From: a virus
IMG/VR virus record: IMGVR_UViG_3300026488_000011
Span: 1 to 64,000 of that record
DNA length: 64,000 bases
Direction: 5' to 3' (one strand)
Under the pieces are notes generated by a model that searched no databases, was not told where the DNA came from, and saw only the letters and a program-made list of their open reading frames with translations. This document shows positions 1 to 6,831 of the stretch, one piece after another (the stretch's first letter is position 1; the number at the start of each line of letters is the position of its first letter). Position numbers and translations under genes: made by a program.

Positions 1-11
1 AAAAAAAAAAG

Positions 12-35
12 ATCAGGAGACTCAATCCTCCTGAT
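12..35 (-). terminator. Rho-independent terminator
   Basis: An 8-bp perfect inverted repeat with an 8-nt loop overlaps the end of the first gene. On the minus strand it is followed by an uninterrupted run of T residues (positions 10 to 1), the classical intrinsic terminator layout. Confidence 0.85.
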
Positions 36-1176
36 AAAAGATTATATAGTCTAAATTATCGGGATCTCCATCTAATCCCATATCTTTCCACATCCTTAGT
101 AATGTTTCCTTATCAATGTCGTCTACAGCAATCTTAATCTCTTCTCCATACTTACCTTCATCTTCATCACAGAGAGAATACTTAGAGTATGGGATGTTTT
201 TATCTCTAAGATAATCAAGAATGCCGTCCCAAGACATATAGGTATGATTGTAATCTACCCATTCTACTAGTTTACCTATTTTTCTCTTAGTCTCGACGTC
301 GTTACTTTCTGAATCGGACTTATGTTTAATGTCTGTTTCCATTACAGGTCTAATACTTAAAACTACATTACCTAATATAATGCCATCTTTATCTACGATT
401 AGATAATATAAGAATACATCATCATTCTCTACCAGTTTTAAATCGAAACTTTCCATATGTCTGTTTGTTAACACTGACAAACTTCTTCTTATATCATACA
501 TGATATAACTGTTGTTTTCTTTCATATTTTTAAACCTGGCTACAATAGCGTCTCTATCTGAGGAAACATATTCCATAATACTTTTTCTGTATGTTTCTAT
601 GCTATCGTCTTGTTTAATATGTAGAACTATTTCTTTAAACAAAGCATATAGTGGCGGTTCAACAGCTTTCACGTCATCTAACCCATTTACAGTTTCCTCA
701 ATGACAGGACTCTCTATATCAAACAACTTTTTGTATTTTCTCCTTTCTCTAAATGATTCTTCCAACATTGCAGCTGGTATATCATACTTTCTGTTATTAA
801 CTTTACCAACCGTATCGAAAGACAAAATATTTATTGTTCCAGCACATTTACCGCACATACCTCTAACACCACAAGCACCGAACATATTGTTTATAGTCTT
901 ATTTCGTAAATCCAACATCTTTTTTCCTTTTGATATTTTTCTACTAAGGGACATTGCTTTATCATCGTCATATCTTACTCTAAATCTTATCCTATCCATT
1001 ATACCACCTTCTTTCCATCTAATGCTCCTACCGCTATTACTTGTTGTTACTGTCTTCGTTTCTATTATTAGCTCACCTTTCCTTACTTCATCTGGTAATT
1101 CGCTTAGATGTCTTATTAAATCGTCGATTGTTTTAGCTGTTTTGAATATACTGTTTATATTTCTAATTTTCTTCAT
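22..1176 (-). CDS. Hypothetical protein with ferredoxin-like cysteine cluster
   Basis: Unrecognised 384-residue protein, last gene of the small minus-strand unit that begins at 1846. An ATG at 1182 lies directly against the GGAGG; the ATG at 1176 has normal spacing and was chosen. Around residue 100 there is a Cys-x5-Cys-x2-Cys cluster (GACGVRGMCGKC) preceded by a GKKMLDL segment. This resembles the first three iron ligands and preceding strand of plant-type 2Fe-2S ferredoxins, but no fourth Cys follows at the usual distance, so a complete cluster is not shown. The rest is charged, with no signal peptide or membrane segment. It overlaps the upstream gene by 14 bases, so translation is probably coupled. 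A structural zinc or Fe-S site is possible; the function is unknown. Confidence 0.75.
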   Translation of the reverse strand: MKKIRNINSIFKTAKTIDDLIRHLSELPDEVRKGELIIETKTVTTSNSGRSIRWKEGGIMDRIRFRVRYDDDKAMSLSRKISKGKKMLDLRNKTINNMFGACGVRGMCGKCAGTINILSFDTVGKVNNRKYDIPAAMLEESFRERRKYKKLFDIESPVIEETVNGLDDVKAVEPPLYALFKEIVLHIKQDDSIETYRKSIMEYVSSDRDAIVARFKNMKENNSYIMYDIRRSLSVLTNRHMESFDLKLVENDDVFLYYLIVDKDGIILGNVVLSIRPVMETDIKHKSDSESNDVETKRKIGKLVEWVDYNHTYMSWDGILDYLRDKNIPYSKYSLCDEDEGKYGEEIKIAVDDIDKETLLRMWKDMGLDGDPDNLDYIIFYQED

Positions 1177-1846
1177 TTTCATCCTCCTCAGTATCAGTAA
1201 TATTGTTTATTTCTATGTCCCCTAAATCAGAATCCAGGACTGCGACATTTCCATCGTTAGCCACCACTTGATCTTCTGTCACAGTTATCAAGCATTTGTT
1301 CTCATAAGTGTTACCTCTTCCTGTACGTCTATGGTAATCCAACGTTATACTATGCGTTTTTCCTACTTTTACGAAAAACACGTAGTACCTCCTCCAATTT
1401 CTTACCTGATACGTGTGAAGCCAAACATCAGGAATCGGTGGTATCTGATCAAACAGACCAAATTCATCTATGTACGGAATGTCGATATTATTAACATTGA
1501 CAAGTGTCCATTTTCTACTGGTCGCTCCTGTAATCCTAAATTCACCATGAACGATTATAAGTTTATGAGTTGGTTCATCTTTAGTGAGCGGTTTAGCCTT
1601 CCATAGACCATTACGCGACCTGAGTGGATTTCTTTCATAATTTTTAGGTATCTTAATTTTGAAACCTTTTATATCCTCTAATTCATACGGATATAAAGCC
1701 TCGTTCAGGATACCAAAATCATTTTTCGACATCACCGGTGTATGGTGGATGGTTAGATCTTCTCTATAGGGAATGGTTAGTTCTTCAACTGTTCTTGAAT
1801 CCAAATTTACCTCAACAATCTCTTTACTGATTTTAAACTTTAACAT
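1163..1846 (-). CDS. Hypothetical protein, 227 aa
   Basis: Not recognised. ATG at 1846 follows an AAAGGAG site. The middle of the protein contains a basic stretch (residues about 65-95) and aromatic-rich segments with HTYQVRNWRRYYVFFV, consistent with a soluble beta-rich protein. The C-terminus is strongly acidic (DTEEDENEEN). It is the first gene of a two-gene unit and its stop overlaps the start of the following gene, so the two are probably co-translated. A weak promoter-like ACATATTATTAA sequence lies about 45 bases upstream. Confidence 0.75.
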   Translation of the reverse strand: MLKFKISKEIVEVNLDSRTVEELTIPYREDLTIHHTPVMSKNDFGILNEALYPYELEDIKGFKIKIPKNYERNPLRSRNGLWKAKPLTKDEPTHKLIIVHGEFRITGATSRKWTLVNVNNIDIPYIDEFGLFDQIPPIPDVWLHTYQVRNWRRYYVFFVKVGKTHSITLDYHRRTGRGNTYENKCLITVTEDQVVANDGNVAVLDSDLGDIEINNITDTEEDENEEN

Positions 1847-1885
1847 CTCATGCTCCTTTTTTTGTTAATTGGTTTCTTAAGTCTG

Positions 1886-1899
1886 TTTAATAATATGTA
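1886..1899 (-). promoter_or_regulatory. Possible promoter, weak variant
   Basis: Minus-strand ACATATTATTAA about 40-50 bases before the gene starting at 1846. It resembles, with mismatches, the TATATTAC motif found before several other minus-strand genes here. Confidence 0.35.
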
Positions 1900-1980
1900 G
1901 CTTAAAGTGTTTGAAAGTAAAAAAATAACTCAACAGACGGGGAAAGACCGGTTGTATCATTTACCGTCTATAAACAACGA

Positions 1981-2454
1981 TTAGAGTTCGTCACTGTTAT
2001 CGTCAGCGATGAACTCTAGAAGTGAGTCCCCGGGAACCTCTTTTTTGTATTTCCCGGCCCATCCCCATTTCTTAAAGAACCCGTACCTTAGTTCTCCTCT
2101 CATGTAGCTTTTAGCTACAGAGAAGAACTTCCCAAGATTTTCTTGATCGAAAGGCTGTTTCCTTTCGATCAAGTACAGGAAAGTATCATGAGCAAGGTCC
2201 GCCACCATAGTGGCGTCGTAGACCTTGCTCATCTCCTTTACCACGTTAGAGGCTATTTTGTACAGCCTCCCTATGATTATTTCACAGGTCTCCGGGTCCT
2301 TATGCCAGTCTGATGAAATTGACTGGCTATGAGGTATATGATAGTCTATAATAACGTAACCTCTTTTAAGGCCACGATAATATGTGGCCTTGTGAATCTT
2401 TCCCTCTTTATATAGTTTTAACATCTCATTTCTGTCCTCTATTCTTGTTGCCAT
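1981..2454 (-). CDS. Sigma-70 region 2-like protein
   Basis: Protein of 157 residues. Residues about 61-130 resemble sigma-factor region 2: a helical segment ending in DLAHDTFLYLIERK (core-binding region 2.1-2.2-like), then FDQENLGKFFSVAKSYMRGE and a basic aromatic stretch (FFKKWGW) where regions 2.3-2.4 melt the -10 element. No region 4 follows. Residues 10-35 (LYKEGKIHKATYYRGLKRG) could be a small helix-turn-helix. Known: sigma region 2 binds the beta-prime clamp helices. Inferred: this protein helps a host or phage RNA polymerase recognise phage promoters. Its GC content and codon use (GAC, AAG, GTC, CCG) are higher than neighbouring genes. It is monocistronic, with strong AAAAAGGAG and its own extended promoter. 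Another helical DNA-binding protein is the alternative. Confidence 0.55.
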   Translation of the reverse strand: MATRIEDRNEMLKLYKEGKIHKATYYRGLKRGYVIIDYHIPHSQSISSDWHKDPETCEIIIGRLYKIASNVVKEMSKVYDATMVADLAHDTFLYLIERKQPFDQENLGKFFSVAKSYMRGELRYGFFKKWGWAGKYKKEVPGDSLLEFIADDNSDEL

Positions 2455-2470
2455 TTTTTACTCCTTTTTT

Positions 2471-2520
2471 GGTTTTGCTTTGTCTAGTTAATGATATATA
2501 AATGAAATAAAATGCATGCT
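2471..2520 (-). promoter_or_regulatory. Extended promoter shared with the gene at 62.1 kb
   Basis: The 50 bases upstream of the sigma-like gene are nearly the same as 62661-62711. A 19-base block (tgaaataaaatgcatgcta) and a 14-base block (gttttgctttgtct) are identical, with a TATATATC/TATATAAC core between them. The core resembles the recurring TATATTAC motif. The two copies lie at the same place before the only two higher-GC small genes of the window, so this is probably a strong promoter class. Confidence 0.6.
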
Positions 2521-2530
2521 AGAAAAGAAA

Positions 2531-2560
2531 AGATGATGTTTCTAAACAGAAACATCATCT
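2531..2560 (-). terminator. Terminator hairpin, 13-bp perfect stem
   Basis: Perfect 13-bp inverted repeat with AAAC loop. The stop codon of the small gene ending at 2555 lies inside it. Minus-strand sequence after it is TTTTCTTTTCT, consistent with termination of the operon from 4170. Confidence 0.8.
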
Positions 2561-2731
2561 CTTTAATCCAACTATCTGTCCTAACCAGTTATTTATATGT
2601 AAATATGTAGGTCCTAGGCAGTGTTTAAATAATAACATGTCCCTTACTTGCCCAGGCAGCAAATTAATGTGTGGATAATATAATTTACCTTCCTTATCTA
2701 ATATTAGACCTTTTTCCAGTACCCTTAACAC
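2555..2731 (-). CDS. Small 58-residue protein, GTG start
   Basis: Short ORF starting at GTG 2731 behind a strong AAGGAGG with 4-base spacing and ending at TGA inside the terminator hairpin. It encodes a leucine-rich peptide with LYYPHINLLPGQVRDMLL and LGPTYLHINNWLGQIVG. It is the last gene of the operon that starts at 4170, following the gene ending at 2741. Spacing, ribosome site and termination are all as for its neighbours, so it is likely real. Function unknown; no membrane segment is clear. Confidence 0.7.
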   Translation of the reverse strand: MLRVLEKGLILDKEGKLYYPHINLLPGQVRDMLLFKHCLGPTYLHINNWLGQIVGLKR

Positions 2732-2740
2732 AATCCCTCC

Positions 2741-3232
2741 TTACTCACAAATCATATGTTTGACATTACCGTTTATATAGTCATTCCTATCTTTGTTCGT
2801 GGACCATACGGGTATGTTACCTAGTATGCATGCTATAAACTTCCTAAACAGTTTGATAACAATTCTTTCTAACTGTTCTTCGGAGAAATCATTTATATTG
2901 TCAGTTAGACATTCTTCTCCCCTATAACAATCTCCTTTCTTTCTAGAATATAATACCCAACTACCCCTGTAGAGGGTATCCTCGTTTGTTAATACGATTT
3001 CATTTTCATTGTTTATCTCATGTTTTAATTTAGACATGATGTTAGTACTGTATAATAAGTAATTTACATTCACTTCTTTAGAATAATTTCTTTTTAATAA
3101 ATGCTGTACTGTTTCCTTTGGTCCGTTTAACTTTTTCCAGCTAAGCGATGTTTTTATACGTATATCGACTTCATAATACGTATGTTCTAGACATTCAGTT
3201 TTTCTTTTGTTTAATTTTACTTTAACCCTCAT
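2741..3232 (-). CDS. Hypothetical protein, 163 aa
   Basis: Not recognised. ATG at 3232 behind AAAGGA; the start overlaps the end of the upstream gene by 11 bases. The first 50 residues are strongly basic (RVKVKLNKRKTE), then an amphipathic helix-rich C-terminal half ending in a hydrophobic segment LFRKFIACILGNIPVW that is too short to call a membrane span. Position in a run of small overlapping genes is typical of phage accessory genes. No function can be assigned. Confidence 0.7.
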   Translation of the reverse strand: MRVKVKLNKRKTECLEHTYYEVDIRIKTSLSWKKLNGPKETVQHLLKRNYSKEVNVNYLLYSTNIMSKLKHEINNENEIVLTNEDTLYRGSWVLYSRKKGDCYRGEECLTDNINDFSEEQLERIVIKLFRKFIACILGNIPVWSTNKDRNDYINGNVKHMICE

Positions 3233-3956
3233 TGCTTAATCCTTTCATTACCTTTACACCTAAACCAGTCCATAATAGTTCGCTAATATATTCATTTACA
3301 GCATGCTCTACTGCTCCTTTAGTTAAAATATTAGGACTATGCTTAGCTTTTGACAAAAGAATTTCAGCAAAACCAGATAGACTGGCATTACAAGCGACAA
3401 CTTCATCAGCCATGATCGGATATGCTAGTTCTATCGTTGCATTATTGATATTACCATTTACCAGTTCTACGGAAACAGATATACCGTTTAGATAACTTAA
3501 GTTTACCCACCCATTCATTTCTTCTAATAGTTTATCTCTTTTTTCTACAGAGATAACAAAACCATGACCAAATTTAGTATTAAATAGAACATCAGAAGCA
3601 AACGGTTTCATATTCTTTAGTTCTTCATAATCGAATAATTTATCAACCACTTTAAAATTGTGATACCAACTATATCCTAGTATTTGGTTTAAGTAATTTT
3701 CTTCACAACTAGCTAAATAACGTAAGATATGATAACAACAACCTCCAGTAATATATTCTACTTCAAATCCACTAACATCTCTTTCTCCTAAAATTATATC
3801 TTTTAGCACTACATCACATTGTCTACAATCTATACATTCACTACTACAATATTCCCTAGACATCTCAATAGCATCTCTTTTATAGCCCATTCTTAACAAT
3901 GCCTCTAATTGGTATAGAAATTCAGTAGCAATTCCTAGTTTTTTAATTATATTCAT
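3222..3956 (-). CDS. Cysteine-rich hypothetical protein, 244 aa
   Basis: Not recognised. ATG at 3956 behind AAGGAG. Residues about 36-49 contain YCSSECIDCRQC, a C-x3-C-x2-C-x2-C arrangement, followed near residue 72 by GGCCYH and later a further Cys in LASCEENY, so a metal site is plausible. The rest includes a short beta-rich part (residues 120-190). It overlaps both neighbours, suggesting translational coupling through the operon. No domain family is recognised. Confidence 0.7.
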   Translation of the reverse strand: MNIIKKLGIATEFLYQLEALLRMGYKRDAIEMSREYCSSECIDCRQCDVVLKDIILGERDVSGFEVEYITGGCCYHILRYLASCEENYLNQILGYSWYHNFKVVDKLFDYEELKNMKPFASDVLFNTKFGHGFVISVEKRDKLLEEMNGWVNLSYLNGISVSVELVNGNINNATIELAYPIMADEVVACNASLSGFAEILLSKAKHSPNILTKGAVEHAVNEYISELLWTGLGVKVMKGLSNEG

Positions 3957-4170
3957 TTTTTACTCCTTGTTCGTTATATTTTTCCCAGGGAAAGACACCT
4001 AAACCTCTGCGTGTGCCTATATAGATACCCAGACTAGGTTTCATACATCTACTAGTTTTACTAACCTCTTCGGACCATTTCTTAAATTTTTCCCTATCCA
4101 AAATTTCTATTATCTTATAAACATGCTTGTCTATATATTCTACTACCATAAAACAATTTTTTCTCTTCAT
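3943..4170 (-). CDS. Small hypothetical protein, 75 aa
   Basis: The frame is open further upstream, but that part runs over the terminator at 4222-4257 and into the neighbouring gene. The ATG at 4170 has a good GAAGGAG site and was chosen. The product is basic (MKRKNCFMVV at the N-terminus) with a glycine/arginine stretch IYIGTRRGLGVFPW. It is the first gene of a short operon and overlaps the next gene by 14 bases. Function unknown. Confidence 0.65.
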   Translation of the reverse strand: MKRKNCFMVVEYIDKHVYKIIEILDREKFKKWSEEVSKTSRCMKPSLGIYIGTRRGLGVFPWEKYNEQGVKNEYN

Positions 4171-4221
4171 AATTTCTCCTTCGTGATACTTACTATCTAA
4201 ATGATGTAGAGATAAAAATAA

Positions 4222-4257
4222 ATAAATACTAGAGCCAAGATAGGCTCTAGTATTTAT
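4222..4257 (-). terminator. Terminator hairpin, 15-bp stem
   Basis: 15-bp perfect stem with a 6-nt loop just after the fibre-like gene; minus-strand flank is T-rich. Confidence 0.8.
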
Positions 4258-4264
4258 AGTTAGA

Positions 4265-5086
4265 TTAAGCTTGATTGTCAGCGTCTGTCCAGAAATATTC
4301 AACAATAGCATTGTTATCAGATGGTAATTGTACATCTGATTCAATTACATACACTTTACCAGTGTCGTCTTCACTGTCTTTAGTTATAGTAAAGATACCA
4401 GTGATTACTCTGTTACCATTTGCATCACTAAAGTAAACTTTAGCTTGTCTACCAATAATATCTCCGTGAGGTACATAACTTAATGTTACTTTGTTACCTT
4501 CATTTATAGTTAAAGCATCATCAATTTTATATTTAGGAATTTGTTTTAGAACATCAGAAATAGATGCTTCAGTATCACCTTGAAGTTCATCTAGTCTAGC
4601 ATTAATTTCTTTTATTCTTTGTTCAATTTTTTCTAATGTATTATAATCTTCACCAGCGTTTCCTACTATAGCATCGATCTTAGCGTTTAAGTTATTAATA
4701 AGGTCTTGGAATTCGCTAGCTTCGTTATTAATATAATCTACGATTTCTTTTAGCGTATCGTATGCTTCACCCGCACCGTTAATTAATGCATCTAATGCTT
4801 GTTTAATTTTATAGTCTACAGAGCCTTCTACCGTACTGTCGCCGTTTAAAGTGTTAATAGCTTCTTGTAGGCTAGCAATTTCATTATCTTTAAGAGATTG
4901 AATTTGAGAATCGATATAGTTTCTTAAATCACTAACATCTTGAGTATGTTGATCTCTTAGTTCAGTAATACTGTTATTAATATCATTAATGGCAGCATTA
5001 AAAGCTGTAAGGTCTACTTTAGTATTATATAAGTCAAGTATTTGACTGTCTTGTGTTAGGTCTTTCTGAAATAGAATTTGAGCCAT
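4265..5086 (-). CDS. Coiled-coil fibre-like virion protein
   Basis: Protein of 273 residues behind a strong AAGGAGG. Residues about 20-95 are heptad-rich coiled coil. Then come two copies of a phage-fibre type repeat, GAGEAYDTLKEIVDYINN and GNAGEDYNTLEKIEQRIK, each preceded by a helix ending in an alanine/isoleucine-rich stretch. The DTLKEI/YNTLEKI repeat is common in trimeric phage fibre or whisker proteins. The C-terminal 85 residues look like a beta-rich knob. Inference: a trimeric structural protein of the tail, neck or head surface. It is a single-gene unit between two hairpin terminators, which fits a strongly expressed late gene. Confidence 0.6.
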   Translation of the reverse strand: MAQILFQKDLTQDSQILDLYNTKVDLTAFNAAINDINNSITELRDQHTQDVSDLRNYIDSQIQSLKDNEIASLQEAINTLNGDSTVEGSVDYKIKQALDALINGAGEAYDTLKEIVDYINNEASEFQDLINNLNAKIDAIVGNAGEDYNTLEKIEQRIKEINARLDELQGDTEASISDVLKQIPKYKIDDALTINEGNKVTLSYVPHGDIIGRQAKVYFSDANGNRVITGIFTITKDSEDDTGKVYVIESDVQLPSDNNAIVEYFWTDADNQA

Positions 5087-5114
5087 AAGGCCTCCTTAAC
5101 ATATAATTTATGAA

Positions 5115-5136
5115 GTGTTTCTAAAGAGAGAAACAC
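5115..5136 (-). terminator. Terminator hairpin
   Basis: 8-bp perfect stem (GTGTTTCT/AGAAACAC) between the gene ending at 5171 and the start at 5086; probable terminator of the upstream gene. Confidence 0.65.
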
Positions 5137-5170
5137 ATTCAAGATATAATTAAAAATGTGTGGTTAAAAG

Positions 5171-5635
5171 CTATGTGTTTTTATCAGTAAGAGTAAAGTA
5201 GGACACGCTAGCTATGCCTGACTTATCTGTATCTATCTTGACTGTCAGATTGCTTAAATCTACTTCCGGATCATCAAAGAACTCATACGCGTTGGTTAGG
5301 TTCTTATCTTCGTCAAATAGTCTAACTACTACTAGGTTATTAATAAAATAGCTATCCTCCATAGCAATAGGAGGTTTAGAAAGTTTAAATACGCCGTTAG
5401 TCACTAAACACTTTTCTGTAACAGGTTTGAAGTTAAACTCTGGTGACACTTTAATACCTTCGAAATATAATGCTTTTAATAGATCTACTACCTTATTGCA
5501 ATTATATTTAGAATTAAAGTATTCCACTAAGCCCTCTATAGTGTGTATATTTCTTTCTTTCATTACGTTTGATATCTCTATAATATCCTGTGCTGTAAAT
5601 AAGATACCGTCTTTACATATGTTAGGTAATGCCAT
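5171..5635 (-). CDS. Hypothetical protein, 154 aa
   Basis: Not recognised. ATG at 5635 behind AAGGA. Residues 1-70 are helical, and the second half reads as alternating beta strands (YFINNLVVVRLFDEDK, SNLTVKIDTDKSGIASVSYF), which would suit a small structural or fibre-accessory protein. It lies directly upstream of the fibre-like gene in the same direction. A virion role is only an inference from that position. Confidence 0.65.
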   Translation of the reverse strand: MALPNICKDGILFTAQDIIEISNVMKERNIHTIEGLVEYFNSKYNCNKVVDLLKALYFEGIKVSPEFNFKPVTEKCLVTNGVFKLSKPPIAMEDSYFINNLVVVRLFDEDKNLTNAYEFFDDPEVDLSNLTVKIDTDKSGIASVSYFTLTDKNT

Positions 5636-5776
5636 TACTAATCCTTATTGATGATTTTCTATCATTAGATCCTTACACGTTACAGTAAGTATAATTTCCG
5701 TATAATGTTTTGCTGTTTAGAGTCTAATTCACAAAACTTTATTAGTAATAAATAATATTGAGTTCGTAAGAATAGT
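5636..5776. other. AT-rich spacer
   Basis: No ORF with a ribosome site is seen. It holds an AATATTATTTATTACTAAT stretch on the minus strand that could be a promoter for the 5635 gene, though it is weak. It precedes the structured RNA element. Confidence 0.5.
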
Positions 5777-6112
5777 GTTAAGTGCATATCTATATCCTCT
5801 CTTCGATTCTACACGAGTATGTGATAGATGATGTAGAGGTGCGATCACTACACTAGATAGGAATTGGCAGGGTCCTATCGACCTCGTCACTATTGCCTAT
5901 CCACTAGATGGTCTCCTATACTCTGCCTCTCTGAGGTGGGGTATAGGAGATCGGGTAGGTAACTCAGACCGTTAGCTAGCGGAAATCGGGGGGAGTAGAG
6001 GGGGGAGGATGACCTGCTGGTGGAGGGTGGGGCGGCGAGGAGCGTAGCGGCTCTAAAAATAAAAACCTTTTTCCTATTAGCTAACTGAACGAAGTGAGGT
6101 TACTCCGGAAAT
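5777..6112 (+). ncRNA. Structured RNA element, copy 1
   Basis: A GC-rich, G-run-rich non-coding stretch in an otherwise AT-rich genome, with a diverged second copy at 45403-45705. Stems seen: 5856-5862 with 5873-5879 (7 bp); 5896-5902 with 5953-5959 (7 bp); inside it 5912-5920 with 5942-5950 (9 bp) closing a 21-nt loop; 5969-5972 with 5979-5982; and 6082-6086 with 6098-6102 closing loop GAACGAAGTGA. Each stem is also formed in copy 2 with different bases, while loops are conserved. All wobble pairs are G-U only if read on the plus strand, so plus is the likely sense strand. Shared unpaired blocks include GTGCGATCACT and the G-rich GGGGGAGYAGAGGGGG. It lies between minus-strand genes and cannot be an mRNA leader for either in that orientation. 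The RNA class is not recognised. Confidence 0.75.
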
Positions 6113-6153
6113 ATAAAAAAGAAAAATAGAGAATAAAGAATGAGGTAGAGAAT

Positions 6154-6173
6154 CTAGAGAGAATATTCTCTAG
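6154..6173 (-). terminator. Short palindrome at gene end
   Basis: 7-bp stem overlapping the stop codon of the gene ending at 6154, the same arrangement as the stronger terminators here. Confidence 0.45.
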
Positions 6174-6723
6174 TAAGAATATCTCTAATCTGTTTATAAC
6201 CAGAGATGAGAGATGAGGTAGTGACTAAGAGAGGATAAAAGTATTTATCATTTGTCTTAGTTAACAGTTCTAAAAGAGTATCTGGATAGGTAGGTTTAAA
6301 TGTATCTAAGGAATGTTTTAGTTCCTCTATAGTTTTGTTTATAGTAGTTTGTAGGTTATTAGTTAGTTCAGTATCTTTGAGCTTATTGATATCTGTGTTT
6401 AGATCTATTACCAGTTTATGATTCGATAAAGATATGATAAAGGATGGAGTAGGATTGATGAGACCTAGGGAAAAGAACTTATCTCTTAATCTATCCTTAA
6501 TAGTATTTCTGTAATCTATAAAGTTAGAATCTAGATCTGTATAATACGAGTCAGAGATGATAGCTTCGAGTCTGTAGTTTAACGTAATAGTGTCATGATC
6601 TGATGATGAGAGAGTTATAATGGCTCTAGCTGTGGATATAGGTATTAGATCATTCGTATTGTACTGGTGTAAGAATGTTAGTTCTTTTTCTAGATCGGAA
6701 ATTGACATTTGGAATAGTTTCAT
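6154..6723 (-). CDS. Hypothetical protein with inverted purine bias
   Basis: Not recognised; 189 residues. ATG at 6723 has a good AAAGGAG, supporting a real gene. Composition is unlike its neighbours: only about 7 Gly, Ala and Val in total, and very many Ser, Thr, Leu, Ile and Asn. The coding strand is pyrimidine-rich while nearly every other gene here is purine-rich. It follows the structured RNA element on the opposite strand, exactly as the gene at 45791-46078 follows copy 2. The predicted product is helical and soluble. It could be a real protein with odd composition, or a chance ORF antisense to a longer plus-strand RNA. Confidence 0.55.
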   Translation of the reverse strand: MKLFQMSISDLEKELTFLHQYNTNDLIPISTARAIITLSSSDHDTITLNYRLEAIISDSYYTDLDSNFIDYRNTIKDRLRDKFFSLGLINPTPSFIISLSNHKLVIDLNTDINKLKDTELTNNLQTTINKTIEELKHSLDTFKPTYPDTLLELLTKTNDKYFYPLLVTTSSLISGYKQIRDILTREYSL

Positions 6724-6763
6724 GTTTTGCTCCTTTTGTTAGTTTAGTTTTATTACGTTTGGT

Positions 6764-6776
6764 TAGTGATATATGA
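6764..6776 (-). promoter_or_regulatory. Promoter-like motif TATATCAC
   Basis: Minus-strand TATATCACTAAC about 43 bases before ATG 6723. It is one mismatch from TATATTAC and preceded by an A/T tract (TTTTTATTCA) like the 2471-2520 promoter. Confidence 0.5.
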
Positions 6777-6792
6777 ATAAAAATGATGAGAG

Positions 6793-6822
6793 AGACATTC
6801 TGACTATATAGTCAGAATGTCT
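6793..6822 (-). terminator. Terminator hairpin, 12-bp stem
   Basis: 12-bp perfect stem with TATATA loop directly after the helicase gene. Confidence 0.8.
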
Positions 6823-6831
6823 TAAATTCTT

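Noticed and set aside
1925-1972. AGACGG/CCGTCT inverted repeat as terminator of the unit before the sigma-like gene
   Set aside because: Only 6 bp with a long loop and lying between a start and the next gene end; too weak compared with the other terminators.
4171-4344. In-frame extension of the 75-residue gene
   Set aside because: Would cross a terminator and overlap the end of the fibre-like gene; ATG 4170 has a proper ribosome site.
4265-5086. Repeats in the fibre-like gene as a CRISPR or DNA repeat
   Set aside because: The repetition is at protein level (heptads and DTLKEI units) with no regular DNA spacing or spacers; no CRISPR array was seen anywhere in the window.
5777-6112. Group I intron or tmRNA as explanation for the RNA element
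   Set aside because: It does not interrupt a gene, no split coding sequence flanks it, and no tRNA-like acceptor end or tag ORF is seen. Other known classes are not excluded.
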